From: Hymenopus coronatus
Taxonomy: Eukaryota; Arthropoda; Insecta; Mantodea; Hymenopodidae
Assembly (NCBI GenBank): GCA_030762935.1
Contig: CM060900.1
Coordinates: 439,145,259-439,209,258, forward strand
Direction: 5' to 3'
Length of the DNA: 64,000 nucleotides
Part shown: in pieces, positions 45,860-57,619 of the stretch
How the letters are laid out: the number at the start of each line of letters is the position of its first letter
How positions within the stretch are numbered: the first letter of the stretch is position 1
Notes under the pieces: generated by a model
Database searches by the model: none
Seen by the model: only the letters and a program-made list of their open reading frames with translations
What the model was told of the DNA's origin: nothing
Position numbers and translations under genes: made by a program

Positions 45860-46177
45860 GTATCCTTTTTGATCTTTTCACACAAAGCTCAGTGAAATAT
45901 TTTGCATGATTTAGCTTTTGAGTTTGTTCCCAATAGCGAGTTTTTCCTGTGTTCTCAGACTTTTATCTTATCTTTGATTTAACCATTTGATGCTTCACAA
46001 AATGATTCGGGCCAACAAATGGAGTATTAGCTCCTTGCCTGCCTAGGTAATTCATGGTTTCATTGCCTTTAATTCCTTTGTGTCCTGGCACCCATATTAA
46101 GATAATTTCATTGTATTTCACCAGTTGATTTATGTCTGCAGACAGTCTTCCATAAGCTTTAACTCAATAGTGTATTA
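45860..46177 (-). mobile_element. LINE RNase H fragment, part 2
   Basis: On the minus strand 'ILIWVPGHKGIKGNETMNYL' and 'GRQGANTPFVGPNHF' are the C-terminal half of the RNase H domain of a jockey-like LINE. It continues the fragment at 48397-48660 across the inserted hAT. Confidence 0.75.
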
Positions 46178-48396
46178 CAGTGGTGCCCAACCTACAGCAG
46201 AAGAGGGGAGGCAGATTTACCTTCACCCATTTGTTTGGAGGTAGCAGGCAAAAAACTTCTCTATCTATGACGTCACTTTCTATCAGTGGCAGTGGCTTCA
46301 GCAATGTTAATGTTATATGGGATGGTACAAATACAAAAAAATATCTTTTTGAATGCCGTTCTTGTTAGAGGCTTGCTGCACTGTTTACTTGTAACCAGTT
46401 AATCAGTGTTTGCTGACATGGATAAACAACAGTCTTAACAGGCAGACCAAACAATCCTGCCCTACCTTACTACAATGTTTGCTTTCTATTTGATTAATTT
46501 TTGAGAAAATCTGTTTATATGTATATTGATATTAACTTTGCAGCAAAATTTCGCAATTTGGCAATTTTTTCATTGGGAACAGGTTTAAATAAATCCCAAT
46601 CTTTTTCCTGCAAATATTTCAGGGCTGCTGAATTCTGTAAAGCAACTAGTTCTATTTGAAGATCGTAAGGAGCATATTTGCAGACAAAATTAAAAGGTTT
46701 GTGAATAAGAGACAGTTACTCCTCTATTATTTTCAAGTCTCAAAAACTGGACTCGAAGGTGTCATACAGTTCCTTCAAAACTGTTGTATATTTCTCTAAT
46801 AGGGTGACATTTATGGTAAAAATTTATTGTAAGGATTGAAAATATATGTCAACAATTTCCAATTGACCTTGCAGTGTTAATTCTACCACAAAGGTATCCA
46901 ATACTTCAACTAACACAATTATGTTTTTATCTCTGCTCTGTAAGCTTATATTTAGGACATCAGGATAATGAAACAGATCAGTTGAAAAAGCAAGGTCACA
47001 CAGCCATTCTTCGTCAGTTACATCTGGAACATGATGGCCCTACAAATAATATTAGAAAAACAAGTTTTTATACAAGTGGCTTATGATGATTCTAAATATG
47101 AGTAATTTACATTTGTGTGCTTGCTTGCTTTGTTTTTGAAGCTATTTATATCACACCATAGATAGAAAAGCCTCAACAGAGCACCCTGATTGAGCCACCT
47201 GGCATGACAATAATATGGCAGATTGTCAAAATGTAATCCCATTTCTTCTAGCAACACATTAAATATCCTGTGACGAAGGGAGCTTCTTTTAATAAACTGC
47301 ACGCAGTTCACAACTACTTACATGACATTATTTAAGGCAATTTTTGCACATATTGCCTCCCTATGGACTATGCATATATAGACAAAACATCAAAAGGACA
47401 CATATTACTTAAACATGTTCTTAGTCTGCCAATAAAATGCTTTTCACCCCCTATCATTGATGGAGCCCTATCAGTTGCACACTAACTAGTTTAGACCAAG
47501 GATGTTCTAATCTTCTACAAACATCTAGCACAGCATTAAAAATATCTTCACCACTAATATCCATTTTAAGAGAAACTACATTTAGTAGCTCTTCAAGGAC
47601 ATTAAATTCAGTATCAATCCCCACTCAAAAATACAGCCAGTTGAGCTTCATCAGTTATGTGCATGCTGTCATCCAAGTCCAGAGAAAAATAAATTAAGGA
47701 TTTTATTTTTTCCTTTAGCTGTTTATATTACATCCCAGTTTGTACATGTGCTTTGTTACAGTATTTCGAGATAGCATTGATTCAAAGTATCTATCATATT
47801 GGGAAACACTTCCTCAGTGGCTATAATTAAACAATCTTTATTGAACTCCCCTTCTTTAAAAGACTTTTTCTTTGCAATGTGTTCAGCAATTCTGTAAGAT
47901 GCTCTACCAATATTGTCAGGACGAATGTCATGCTTTAGTATCTTTTAATTTGTGTATTTTTACTTCACCTGTAAGTGAAATGATCTAAATACACAATCAA
48001 CTTACATGTTAGCTAATATATTCAAATTCAAGTGTTGCTACTGATTGCATACCTGATAAAGTGTTTGCCATAATCTGTATAATGGTATTTTTCAAAGTGT
48101 CATTTAATATTATAATTGGGAATACCAAGATAAGTGATGCTTACAAATAAGACATTTCACCATACTGTCTTTAACAAACAAAAAAAAAAAAAAAATCTTC
48201 CTCCCATTCTTCCTGGAATGTGATATGTTTGGTTCGTTTCAAGCCTACCATTGTGTTGAGAGATGAACCCGGTTAAACACCACTGAATGCATGAAGAGGA
48301 AATGCTTCCTGCCTGGCATTGCACAAAATGATGGAGGCAGAGTAATGTAGCCAGGTAACATTACTAACTCACATGAGCAAAGGTTGGACACCCTAG
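46178..48396 (-). mobile_element. ZBED5/GTF2IRD2-like hAT transposon, decayed
   Basis: Imperfect inverted ends CAGTGGTGCCCAACCT (46178) and, inverted, CTAGGGTGTCCAACCT (ending 48396) bound 2219 bp. Flanks gtgtatta and gtgtaagc agree at five of eight bases, a degraded target duplication. Minus-strand pieces are typical of this hAT group: 'VQFIKRSSLRHRIFNVLLEE', 'YYCHARWLNQGALLRLFYLW' (47311-47120), and upstream 'SLDLDDSMHITDEAQLAVF' (about 47690). The element sits inside a LINE RNase H fragment. Many stops; dead. Confidence 0.8.
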
Positions 48397-48660
48397 GTGT
48401 AAGCACTAAGGGCCTCTAGTACTGCTTGACTGTCTGATAAAATATATATCCTGACACCACAAACGGCTTTATTGACATTTAATGTGCACATATTTCTATA
48501 GCATGAACTTCAGCTTACAATATTGTAGGTTCATTACAAAGACATTTGCTATGGCAAATTTGGGCCCACTATTCAGTTCTTTCATTCATTTTTCAATCGT
48601 CTGTATACCAAAAATGTTGACTCATTTTCAACAAGTTATCCTATAAAGAACATACCACAT
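48397..48660 (-). mobile_element. LINE RNase H fragment, part 1
   Basis: Minus-strand frames read 'AEVHAIEICAH' and 'GYIFYQTVKQY' (the 'SDSQAxLxAL' block in the neighbouring frame). This is the N-terminal half of the RNase H domain that continues at 46177. The hAT at 46178-48396 lies exactly between. Confidence 0.65.
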
Positions 48661-48829
48661 TAAACCAATGTGCAATAATTGTATCAGGTATAAAATGTGA
48701 AACCAGTTTTATATTTTACCTTTGCTTATTCAGGTTTACTGACTCGTTGAGATACACAATCATACTCTGTTATCTAATAAAAAGAAAAATTCTGTTATGC
48801 TAGTGCAAATGACATAAACAACAGTGTAG

Positions 48830-49076
48830 GCTGCACCATGGTCGAGTGTTTAGACCACTCGTCTCTCACCTAGACAGCCCGGGTTCATCCCAAGCGACTG
48901 CATGTGAGATTTGTGGAGGACAAAACGGAGCAGAGGTAGGTTTTCTTTTGGGTTCTCCAGTTTCCCCTGCCATCACATTCCACCTGTGCTTCATCTTCAT
49001 TCCATGTATCATCAGTATCATTGCCTGCAGTGCCACAAGTAGTAAAAGCGGGCATTAAATACCATAAAAAAAATAA
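48830..49076 (+). mobile_element. SINE family 3, full copy
   Basis: The tRNA-like head has 'ccatggtcgagtgtttagac' and box B 'cgggttcatccc', then the family body seen at 1105-1310 and an A-rich tail. Flanks 'ataaacaacagtg' and 'ataaacaatgtg' look like an imperfect target duplication. Confidence 0.8.
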
Positions 49077-49114
49077 ACAATGTGTCCACTTATATTTGAA
49101 CCAAGTGTACAGGC

Positions 49115-49999
49115 CATTATGGTTGGTGAAAAATTTTCTTGTGATTGACATTTGAGGGTGTATCGACTGTTGGCAGGGGCTCATTAGGTTGCGGACCAAT
49201 CATAGTGTAAGAATGCATAACCGTCAGAGAGATCATTGCAACACCAACGGGTTAAGTGGAAATTTACGCGTATGTTCTTATGCATGACTGATGTGATTGT
49301 TTGATTTCATTCTGTGAAAAGTTCAGTTGTGTTTACACAGTGATTCCATAAGGATTTACATTTATAATCGTTACTACCTTTTATATATCGCAGACATTGC
49401 TTGTGTTCTCATCCTAGAAATACCACGAGTTGCACTGTGGTTTGAAAATGTCTTACAGCTGTGATAAATGAGTAAGGTTACGTTAGTCGAAATAATAAAA
49501 CTTTTGGGTTTAGTGAAGTACAGGACCCAATGTTTTTTTGTTTTTTTTTATTTTTTTAAACATTAACGGAGTCTGATCAGGACTCCGGTACTGTATCCCT
49601 ATTTACATTTCCCCCCGTAGGTTTTACTGATTACTGGTTACTGGTTTTACTGTTTGTTTTACAAACATATACACATTGCACAAACATATACCACCCATGC
49701 CAAGGCGGGACTCGAACCCAGGATCCCCTGCCCACGAAGCACCAAAGCGAGACGCTTTAGCGAGCGTGGCCATGGGGACCGGCTGTTGAAAGGAATAAAT
49801 GAGGCAACTGGTGAGAAATGAGGAAAAGCAGTTCAACATATGAGAAGTGTGATAGAAAATGCATAGAAAGAAGGCATTTTAGAGGAAGCAGTGGAACATG
49901 TGCTGCAGATGGACAGCAAGTAAATATGGCACCAGTGTACCGAGACAGCAACATGTCAGCAGGAATGTCAATCACAAGGTAATTTCTCACCAATTATAG
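49115..49999. mobile_element. Candidate DNA element bounded by 36-bp inverted repeats
   Basis: 'ggttggtgaaaaattttctt' plus 'gtgattgacatt' (49121-49153) is mirrored by the complement of 49964-49999 ('aattggtgagaaatta', 'ccttgtgattgacatt'). No transposase lies between. A SINE is inserted inside. No clear target duplication was seen. Confidence 0.5.
49545..49795 (-). mobile_element. SINE family 5, tRNA-derived
   Basis: On the minus strand the head has 'ggccacgctcgctaaagcg' and box B 'gggttcgagtcccgcc' within a near-tRNA fold. The body runs from 'atgggtggtatatg' to 'gactccgttaatgtt', and the A-rich tail appears as the T-run at 49531-49558. Extra body sequence after the head shows that it is a SINE, not a tRNA gene. 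Confidence 0.75.
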
Positions 50000-50633
50000 A
50001 TGAAGATAGTAAGCAAGTTTTATCAGAATTGGATGTGAGTAACTAGAACCTGCCAAGTCAGCTTTCAATCTTGCAAATTTCTTGCTGCCGCTAAGTGGAC
50101 CTCTCACAGCTGTAGATGGAGCTGAATGCATAGCTGGCAGGAGAGAGGTTGACCAACAAGCATGCAAGACTCTGGATTACTCACAAGACTCATAAGTTTC
50201 GTTAATAGCAAAACTGCAGTGTAATATGGGGAAACTTGCATAATCAGTTCTGTAAGTTATATTATTTCAGCTGTTTAAATGATTTAAGATTTAACTATCT
50301 TACCAGGATAAGGATGATATTTAAATAACCCATGCTACACAGAGGGATAAAAACAACTTGTGGTATCACAGAATCTGTAGAGATATATATATATATGTGT
50401 GTGTGTGTGTGGTGTGCACTTTTATTACAGATAAGTGTGTTAATATTTTATTACTCCTAAGACGTTTATGTTGCAAGAAGTAACTCTATTTCAATTGTAA
50501 TCTGAACATTTATATTTGAGTAAAGTTAATAATAGGTATGTCACTAATGATTAACATCACTGATTCAAACCATTTACTGTGAATGCGTTTGGGTATATGT
50601 ATTGTTAAATGATAAGTTATCTTGTGTTATTAC

Positions 50634-51411
50634 TAGGGCCTTGATTTTTAACTTTTTATAAATGCAGTTTTAGCCTTTTATGATCTTCTATTAGCCTCTT
50701 TAGGTTTTTAAACAATTTTCCTAGCTTTTTTTTGGGGGCGGGGGCTTTTAAACAATGTTCCTATCCTTTTTTTTTTTTTTAAGGGATTTAAACAATTTTT
50801 TTGACATATTTAAGGAAGTCAATAACAAATGCCTTTTATAACATAATACAGATAAAAATATGAAAACTACTTTACTTCATGGAAGTATGCTATTAATATG
50901 TACTGTAATTTAAGGCAATTATTACACAGTATACTCATGCAAGAACATTTTAACTAAAAAATTCAGTATGTATTTTTAGTATATAGCACTCGCATAAAAC
51001 AAACTTCACATTTCAGCACTGCTGCTGTACACAACAGGCCACATTTCCAAATTCTTTGTTGTTTTTTAATATGTTCCTAAAGGCAGAAAAAGAACTTGCA
51101 ACATTGCAAGATGTAATACATGCAATTTCTATTCCAAGATTTTTCCCTGGCTAACCCCACATGTACACTCAATACAAAACTAAATGAATTGTTAAATAAA
51201 AGTTTTAATTCAAATGAACTGAAGAACAAATTGATAAATTTTATACTTAACTTAAGTTTAGCGAGTTTTAGGTCTTAAGATCCAATTTAGCTTTTTTATA
51301 TGTTGAATAAGATTCACATAAGTGCTCAAATGGCTTGAAACATAAAACTACTTTAAAACTTTCTAACTTACAAGGGACAAAATGGTTAAAACCTAAAAAA
51401 TCCAGGCCCCA
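50634..51411. mobile_element. hAT-type MITE, 778 bp
   Basis: The ends TAGGGCCTTGATTTTTAACT and, inverted, TGGGGCCTGGATTTTTTAGG are similar. They are flanked by GTTATTAC (50626-50633) and GTTGTTAC (51412-51419), seven of eight bases alike. The interior repeats 'tttttaaacaa(t)ttttcct' several times near the left end. It has no coding region. Confidence 0.72.
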
Positions 51412-51419
51412 GTTGTTAC

Positions 51420-51775
51420 ATAACCAGTTTATACTACGGATCATGCATCAACCTATTTTTCCTGTAGTTATGAGAATACTCGACCTGCCTCACTCGTGAA
51501 CACTAGTTCTTGATACACGAGATTCTAGTTGCCGCACTATTGAGCCGTGCCATGGTCTACAAGTAACGAGCGAGAGTGGCACAGGTTTTGACCACCTCTA
51601 GAGTCAACCATATGGCATCATACCACCTTTAGTCTGCTGAAGTGTAGGTTGGTGATTCAAAAACAGAAATTCAGATGGGGTGATTATGGTACCAGGAAAA
51701 ATGCAGTAATGAGTTCAATGTAGAGTTAGATTTCTTATATGGTACAAAAATGAAAATGATATGCAACATAAGTTT
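51420..51775. other. Unassigned sequence
   Basis: No repeat or coding signal recognised, apart from the decayed continuation of the MULE-like frame from the right. Confidence 0.3.
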
Positions 51776-52024
51776 TTAAACTGTGTATGGCAGAGAATTA
51801 GTTGAAATAATAGGGCAGCATTTGTATGTCACATCCACACAAATCTTATGCTCTTCACATAGTATTTTAAAATTCTGCTGTATGGAACATCCATAATAGG
51901 AGGTAACTTCCTCCATAAGAACAAATCGTTCACCAGTATTACTTTTGATGTTCATGAAATTTAAAGCACCATATGATTTCTTATCACTTCTGGTAACTTT
52001 GGGTAGACAAATGAGCAACTCCAA
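51630..52024 (-). pseudogene. MULE-type transposase scrap
   Basis: The minus-strand frame has 'GERFVLMEEVTSYYGC', 'LCEEHKICVDVTYKCCPI' and, after a stop, 'HIIFIFVPYKKSNSTLNSL'. This parallels the start of the MULE transposase domain, where 'W..DGTFK..P' is followed by 'QLYTIHG' and 'PLVYALLPNKT'. The first catalytic Asp corresponds to D in 'VDVTYK'. No zinc finger or ends found. Confidence 0.45.
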
Positions 52025-52408
52025 TGCAGATTATGTTCAATGAGAGTCAATTTTTGACCAAAGAACAGTGCTTTTGCCAGTTTCTGCAGCCAACACCACA
52101 AACAGAATGCACATCAGGAGTTAAACCTCTCATCACCCACACACAATGCATTACGCATGTCTCTGGCTCACAACAGAACTATGTGAGTGAACAACAGTTT
52201 CACTGAAGCTATTTTAGTCTGCTTCATTTCTGTTCCATACTTATAAGCAGAGCAACCATTTTTGTTCCCCAAATGGGTTTGGAAGCTTATTGGTTAGTAC
52301 TGTCTGGAAGTTGGAGGTCAAACTCAGGTTCTTGACTGCATTTTTGCAGAGCTATGGAGGGTATATTTCGATATTGGAACATGACAAGCATAAATATAAT
52401 TGCCACTG

Positions 52409-52492
52409 AATTAAAATTGTCTGTTCAGCTTAATATGTGAACATATACTAAATTAAAATTGTCTGTTCAACTTAATATGTGAACATATAAGT
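52409..52492. repeat. Tandem duplication of a 42-bp unit, nearly perfect
   Basis: 'aattaaaattgtctgttcag' at 52409 recurs 42 bases later with a single G-to-A change in the first 42 bases. Confidence 0.9.
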
Positions 52493-52969
52493 GCACCCAT
52501 ATTTCTAATTTTGACCATAATATTATGTATGCTACCCAAAATTTTGTGTAACAACATTATAGATAATGCACATACATTGTATACTCATGTGGCACTTTCC
52601 AGTTTGTACATTTCTAAATGAAATTCTGAAAATATTCATGTTCTAGTTTCTTTAAAGGTATGATCATCAAAAATCATTATTTTGCACAAATCTCTAAGAC
52701 AAAAATTGGTGTGTGGTGTGCAGTAAATACATATAGAGTAATAGGATGTATATTTTTTTAACCTCCGAACATAAAACCACAAGTATACTCGTTTTTTCAA
52801 ATTTGACAGTATAATAAAATGCTGAGTATACTTGGGCTTACCGTTTCTGACCGGCATACATTTTAAAAGGTCTAAGTTACTCGTTCTATCTCGTGTTTTG
52901 GCACTTCTTTGATAGTTTCATAGATTCGCTGTGGTCTGTTGCTTTAAAAAAACCTTTGCTGACCTTCTG

Positions 52970-53632
52970 CTGACCAAATGAACCGATATGTATGGCACTG
53001 CGTCCAACAAGGAAAGACCAAGAAACTAAAGAAAGGGGAAGGTTGCAGCATTTCAGCGAGGTAAACTAACTGCACTGAAATGGAAAGATAAAAGAGGCAT
53101 CTATATGCTGTCCACTATCCACAATGCAGAAATGCAGACACGAAAAGTGAGAAACAAAGAAATTGTCAAAACAGCGGCTGTATTTGCTTATAATGATACA
53201 ATGGGAGGTGTGGATAAAGTAGACCAGCACATCGCAAATAATACATTGCCACGCAAGAGTGGCAAGGAGTACTACAAGAAGATATTTTTTCATCTTTTGG
53301 AATTGGCAGAATGGAATGCCTTTATCCGTATAAAAAACATGGAGCAAAGCACAGTGCCCTTGACTTTTGTATGGCTGTTGCTGAGTAGCTCATTGAAAAA
53401 CATCAGATGAAGCAATTGTCACCAAAAGTAGCAATGGCAACCCCCACTCGACTTGTTGGACGTCAGCGATTCCTCTGACCAAGAAGAAGCAGAATCCAAC
53501 AGGAACATGTAGGATGTGCAATAGTGTGCGTGATGTCAAAGGAAAGAAGGCACAGAGGGAATCTAGATAAGATTGTGGAGTAGCTTTATGTATTAATCCT
53601 TGCTTCAGGGTATTCCACACAGAAATTATTGA
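52970..53632 (+). pseudogene. PiggyBac transposase C-terminal part
   Basis: Plus-strand frames read 'LTALKWKDKRGIYMLSTIHN', 'YNDTMGGVDKVDQHIANN' (the conserved MGGVDxxDQ block) and 'YYKKIFFHLLELAEWNAF'. The C-terminal cysteine-rich part follows with 'NPTGTCRMCNSVRDVKGKK' and, after a stop, 'DCGVALCINPCFRVFHT'. The N-terminal and central catalytic parts are absent. Several stops; inactive. Confidence 0.85.
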
Positions 53633-54689
53633 AAATTAAGATAAATAATTAATTACATAAGATAAACAAACATATAGATAATGACTCCAAGTGTGTTGCT
53701 ATTCATTTTTTAGTGCTTCAATGCCCGAAAGTCACTTTTATTAATGCAATTTCAAGAAGAAAAAGGGGATAAGCATATCACGAGTATGCTCGTGATTTTA
53801 AACTAGGGGATATTCAGTGATGAAAATTTCCATTGTTGAGCACTTAAAAAACAATTTCAAGGTTACTGTCATTATTTTACTGTACTGAATATTTCATTTT
53901 GACAATAAAAACATAGGCGAGAAAAGAACCATCATATTGTATATGAATACATATGTTAAGAGGTTAACAAACAATAAATGCAGAGAGATACAAGAATGTC
54001 ATACACCACTGTTTGAACAGCTGACAAACATTAAATGTTAGTTTGGATTTTTCCAATAAAAGAGTGCTATTGTACATATTGCTGACGTGTCAAGTTTAAT
54101 CCAGCAAACTTTTAAGGTAGGGTAATTAGTAAAAGGTTATGGCCCTTGCCATCCCCTGATTTAAATGTGTACAATTTTTAGCTTTGGGGAAACTTAAAAA
54201 ATAAAGTGTATGATGAAATAATATAAATTGGAGGAACTAAAAGAAATTCACTCAGTTTCAGTTATTGAACTATCAAGTGTGAATGCAAATTTCCTGAGAT
54301 GTCAGATATGTGTGATATGGAGGACAGCATTTCCAGCATATTTTTGATAACACTGTACAACAAAATTTTAACTTTTTTCATGCCATGATATGAAAATGTG
54401 TAACTTTTACTAACTCGGGTCCCCTAAATTCAAATTTTAAGTCAGAAATTCCCTATCATGTACCGTTTTCTTTGGCAGCCATATCTAATATGTTGGTTAA
54501 AATTTAATCTTTTTTTTCTTTCTTAAATGTAGTTACAGACTCAAAATTTTACTACATTCACTATTCAAAAGTACCAGTTTTATTGAACAGGATGTGATGA
54601 TTACTGATAAAATGTCAAATAGTTTAAAAAAAAAAAAGAAAAAAAATTACATGCAAATAGCTTTGAAAAAAAGTTTAAAAACGTACAAT
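53633..54689. other. AT-rich sequence, nothing recognised
   Basis: A short palindrome 'tcacgagtatgctcgtga' lies at 53778-53795 and could be part of a transposon end. Nothing else seen. Confidence 0.35.
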
Positions 54690-55660
54690 TTTAGAATGTT
54701 TTTCTGGAAGATTTTCTTTTGTGGCTGGGCCCAGAACTCTCAGAGATAAAAAACCAACAGTAGTCAGCAAGCATGCTAGGAGACAATTTTCCTGCATATC
54801 ACCTTTCCATTTGAGATATTTAATGATGAAATGCCCATCGCTCACCATTTCCAGGTTCGGTGGAAAGAAGTTAAGATGGGAGTGCAGGAAATGAATTTTA
54901 AGGGACATATTGCACCCCATTACCTCATATTCCCTTAACAAATTTTCCACAACTACGATGTAGTTATCTGCTCTGTAATTTCCCAGGAATTTTGAACATA
55001 TGTCTTTGAATGCACAACATGCTACTTTTTCTGTTTTGCTGGATTTTCCAGATTTCAGGACCAATGAAAATGCCCCCTTTTAATTTTCCTTCACTTAACC
55101 TGGGAAATTTGTCTCTTTAATACTGAAACCTTTCCTATTTTTGTCCATTGTTTTAACAAGATTCTTCATTGCTTTAACAAGATTCTTCATTAAGCCCAGC
55201 TTTATATGGAGCAGTGGTAATAACATTTTCTGAGAATCTATGAGGGAGTGAAACTTTACATTTTTCTTGCCTGGTACTAAACTTTGTCTCAAAAGTCACA
55301 GCGTAATGATTAACTCTGTCCCAAGAGTTCCACTCACACAAATAACAACAATATTTAGTATATCGCAGTTGCAATCCGGTTAAGACCAATAATTTTTAGG
55401 TCTCCACATATTTGCCATTTGTATTCATAATAACTTACTGCTTTTAGGAAGATATCCATGTTTTTTTACATTTCTTTCATATTTACACAATAAGCTACTG
55501 GTACTGAAAGGTACACTTTTGAAGAGTCGATGAATAAGCACTACTCATCAGAAATGTGTTCTCTGCCTAGCTGATGCATAAATTCCCTCACATTATTACA
55601 ATAAACAAGATCATGCTTTTTATAAAAATGTGTCAATAAGCTATGTTGACTTTATGATAA
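54690..55660 (-). pseudogene. Unnamed arthropod repeat protein (transposon-associated), broken
   Basis: Minus-strand pieces in order are 'VREFMHQLGREHISDE' and 'LFIDSSKVYLSVPV' (55600-55500), 'GLQLRYTKYCCYLCEWNSWD' (55375), 'LHIKLGLMKNLVKAM' (55210), 'KFLGNYRADNYIVVVENLLR' (54990) and 'MSLKIHFLHSHLNFFP' (54900). I recognise this arrangement from a multi-copy protein common in arthropod genomes. It is usually treated as transposon-derived, but I cannot name its superfamily. A 22-bp tandem duplication at 55144-55190 repeats 'KNLVK(A/T)M' in the protein. Frameshifts and stops are present. Confidence 0.6.
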
Positions 55661-56929
55661 ATTGATACTTTGGACCCAGTTGTAGAGATTCCATTCCCTT
55701 AGTCTAGGTGCTAACAATTAAGATTAGGCTTGTGTGTGATTTAGATTTCTTACAAGATCATTTAGCATTCTCTGCTAGACAGGGTTTTTTGGATTCCAAG
55801 GATTCAGAATCAGAGTCGGAAGTGAAAGAAATAGTAAGACCAGCCTCAGGTACAGAACTCGACCCTTTTTCTTGTGGGGTCAATTTTCCAGGTAGTATTG
55901 GAGTAGGAAATGAATTGCTATGCTTAATAGGCCTTTGCGCAGAGAGAAAATCTGTTGTTTATTTTAGGAGAAACCAGAAATTTTGAAACAGAAGTAATAG
56001 TCTAAAAGGTGGTCCTTCTGTTCTGTCCATATCATAGGAACAGCAAACCGCATAGAAGGGTAAGTGCCATTTAACATCCGCTGCAATAATTTTTAGGAGC
56101 AAAACATTTTTCCTTATTTACTTTAGAGTTAAGCACAATTCATATGCTTTCTTAATTGTAGGATTAATATTTTCTCTTTAAGGTTTTGTAGTGAATGTAC
56201 CACTCACATAACAAAATACGTTCAGAGAATTTACACACTGATGCAACATTGTTGCTGTAAAATGAGGTTTATAAAGTAAAGGTCTGTTTAACACATTTCT
56301 AACAGTTGAAAGCACTGTTATTCACAACCACAAAATTAACATCTGAACTCACATGAAACTTTATGTAAAAATGGTCTCAACAACAGCAAGTCACTGTACT
56401 GTCTGAGCTTTATTCTTTACAAATAGCAGCGGAGGAAGAATATAGATTTGGAAAAGAATGTAAACAGGAAATGTGTGTCATCTGATAACTTCCACTAGTG
56501 TCTGCCTGCAAGATTATCTGATGTGCACATGCAGTCAGACCATGCCTGGGGTGACGGCCTGGTGAGTATTAGAAGCGAATTGCATCACTGAGCAAAAGCC
56601 TTGCATGATATGAAAAAATGGAATGCTTTTTCGAAATTCAGTGCACACAATAACATAGATATTTCATAGTTTCAAGTTTTGTCATTTTTTGTTGTTGTAC
56701 AGTGTAAGATATGCATATATTATCATTGCTTTATTGACTATAAAAATGAGAACGGGAAGTGGTCAGGATGATATATCTTTTTGAGCAGAAGACTGAGTTG
56801 TAGTGAGCTGCATGCCAACTGCCGAACAGTGGCTGTAGTCTGTTTCAATTCCATTCAATTCCCTTTTGCAGCTGTGTGCATGTAAGTAGCAATATTTTAA
56901 TTCCAATGTAAGCTTTCTATTTCTCTAGC
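55661..56929. other. Unassigned sequence right of the repeat protein
   Basis: Part may be the 5' end of the element at 54690-55660. An acidic plus-strand frame at 55708-55986 has no recognised domain. Nothing else seen. Confidence 0.3.
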
Positions 56930-57540
56930 CCATATGTAAAGTGTACATAGTGGATAGAGAAGGTATTCTATTCCACCCAAAATTTGATACAGAGATTTCA
57001 CTGGAAATATGTTTTGAGGTCCCATGGGTCCAAAAAAAAAGCATTTTTAGAAAAAAATTCCATGTGTGTATGTCTGTCTGTGTGCCTGTGGGCAGCATAG
57101 CTCAAAAACGAAAGTCAATTAAATACCAAACTTGGTATTTAAGTTCAGTATCTTCCAAGGATACGACATGCAAATTTTCAAGAAAATCCCCCCACACCTA
57201 ACTACCTATTACATGGAACATTTTTTCAAACATTTTGATTTTCTCAAAAATTGCTGTAACGATTTTAATTAAAATATTGCAAATTGAAGATATTTATATC
57301 ACAAAAAATATGTATATCTTGAATTTTCTGGGAGGAGCCTATGAAGACCTCTTTGTTCTGGATGAATTTTGCATAACTGGTAAACTGTAAGAGATAGACA
57401 AAAATTTACCACACAAAAAATGTAGATCTCGTTAAAGCACATACTTTATGCCACTTTTTTTTTTTTTTTTTGTAGAATTAACCTTTTCTGAGGTATTACT
57501 TGTTATTGGTTTCAGCTTTAAAATGCACATTTCTCAAATG
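56930..57540 (-). repeat. Dispersed repeat A, copy 5 (long)
   Basis: Colinear on the minus strand with 25980-26400 and 13900-14440. Its left end is the complement of bases 60-235 ('cccacccaaaatttgat', 'gatttcactggaaat', 'ttttgaggtccc'). The 'ccaaggatacgacatgc' and 'ccccccacacctaacta' core is shared with copies 2 and 4. Confidence 0.75.
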
Positions 57541-57619
57541 GGACCATACAAAGCAAATCAAACCTCAATAGTTTTACATAGGCACGGTAACTGGACAGAC
57601 TATTGACTGTTTGTTTCTC

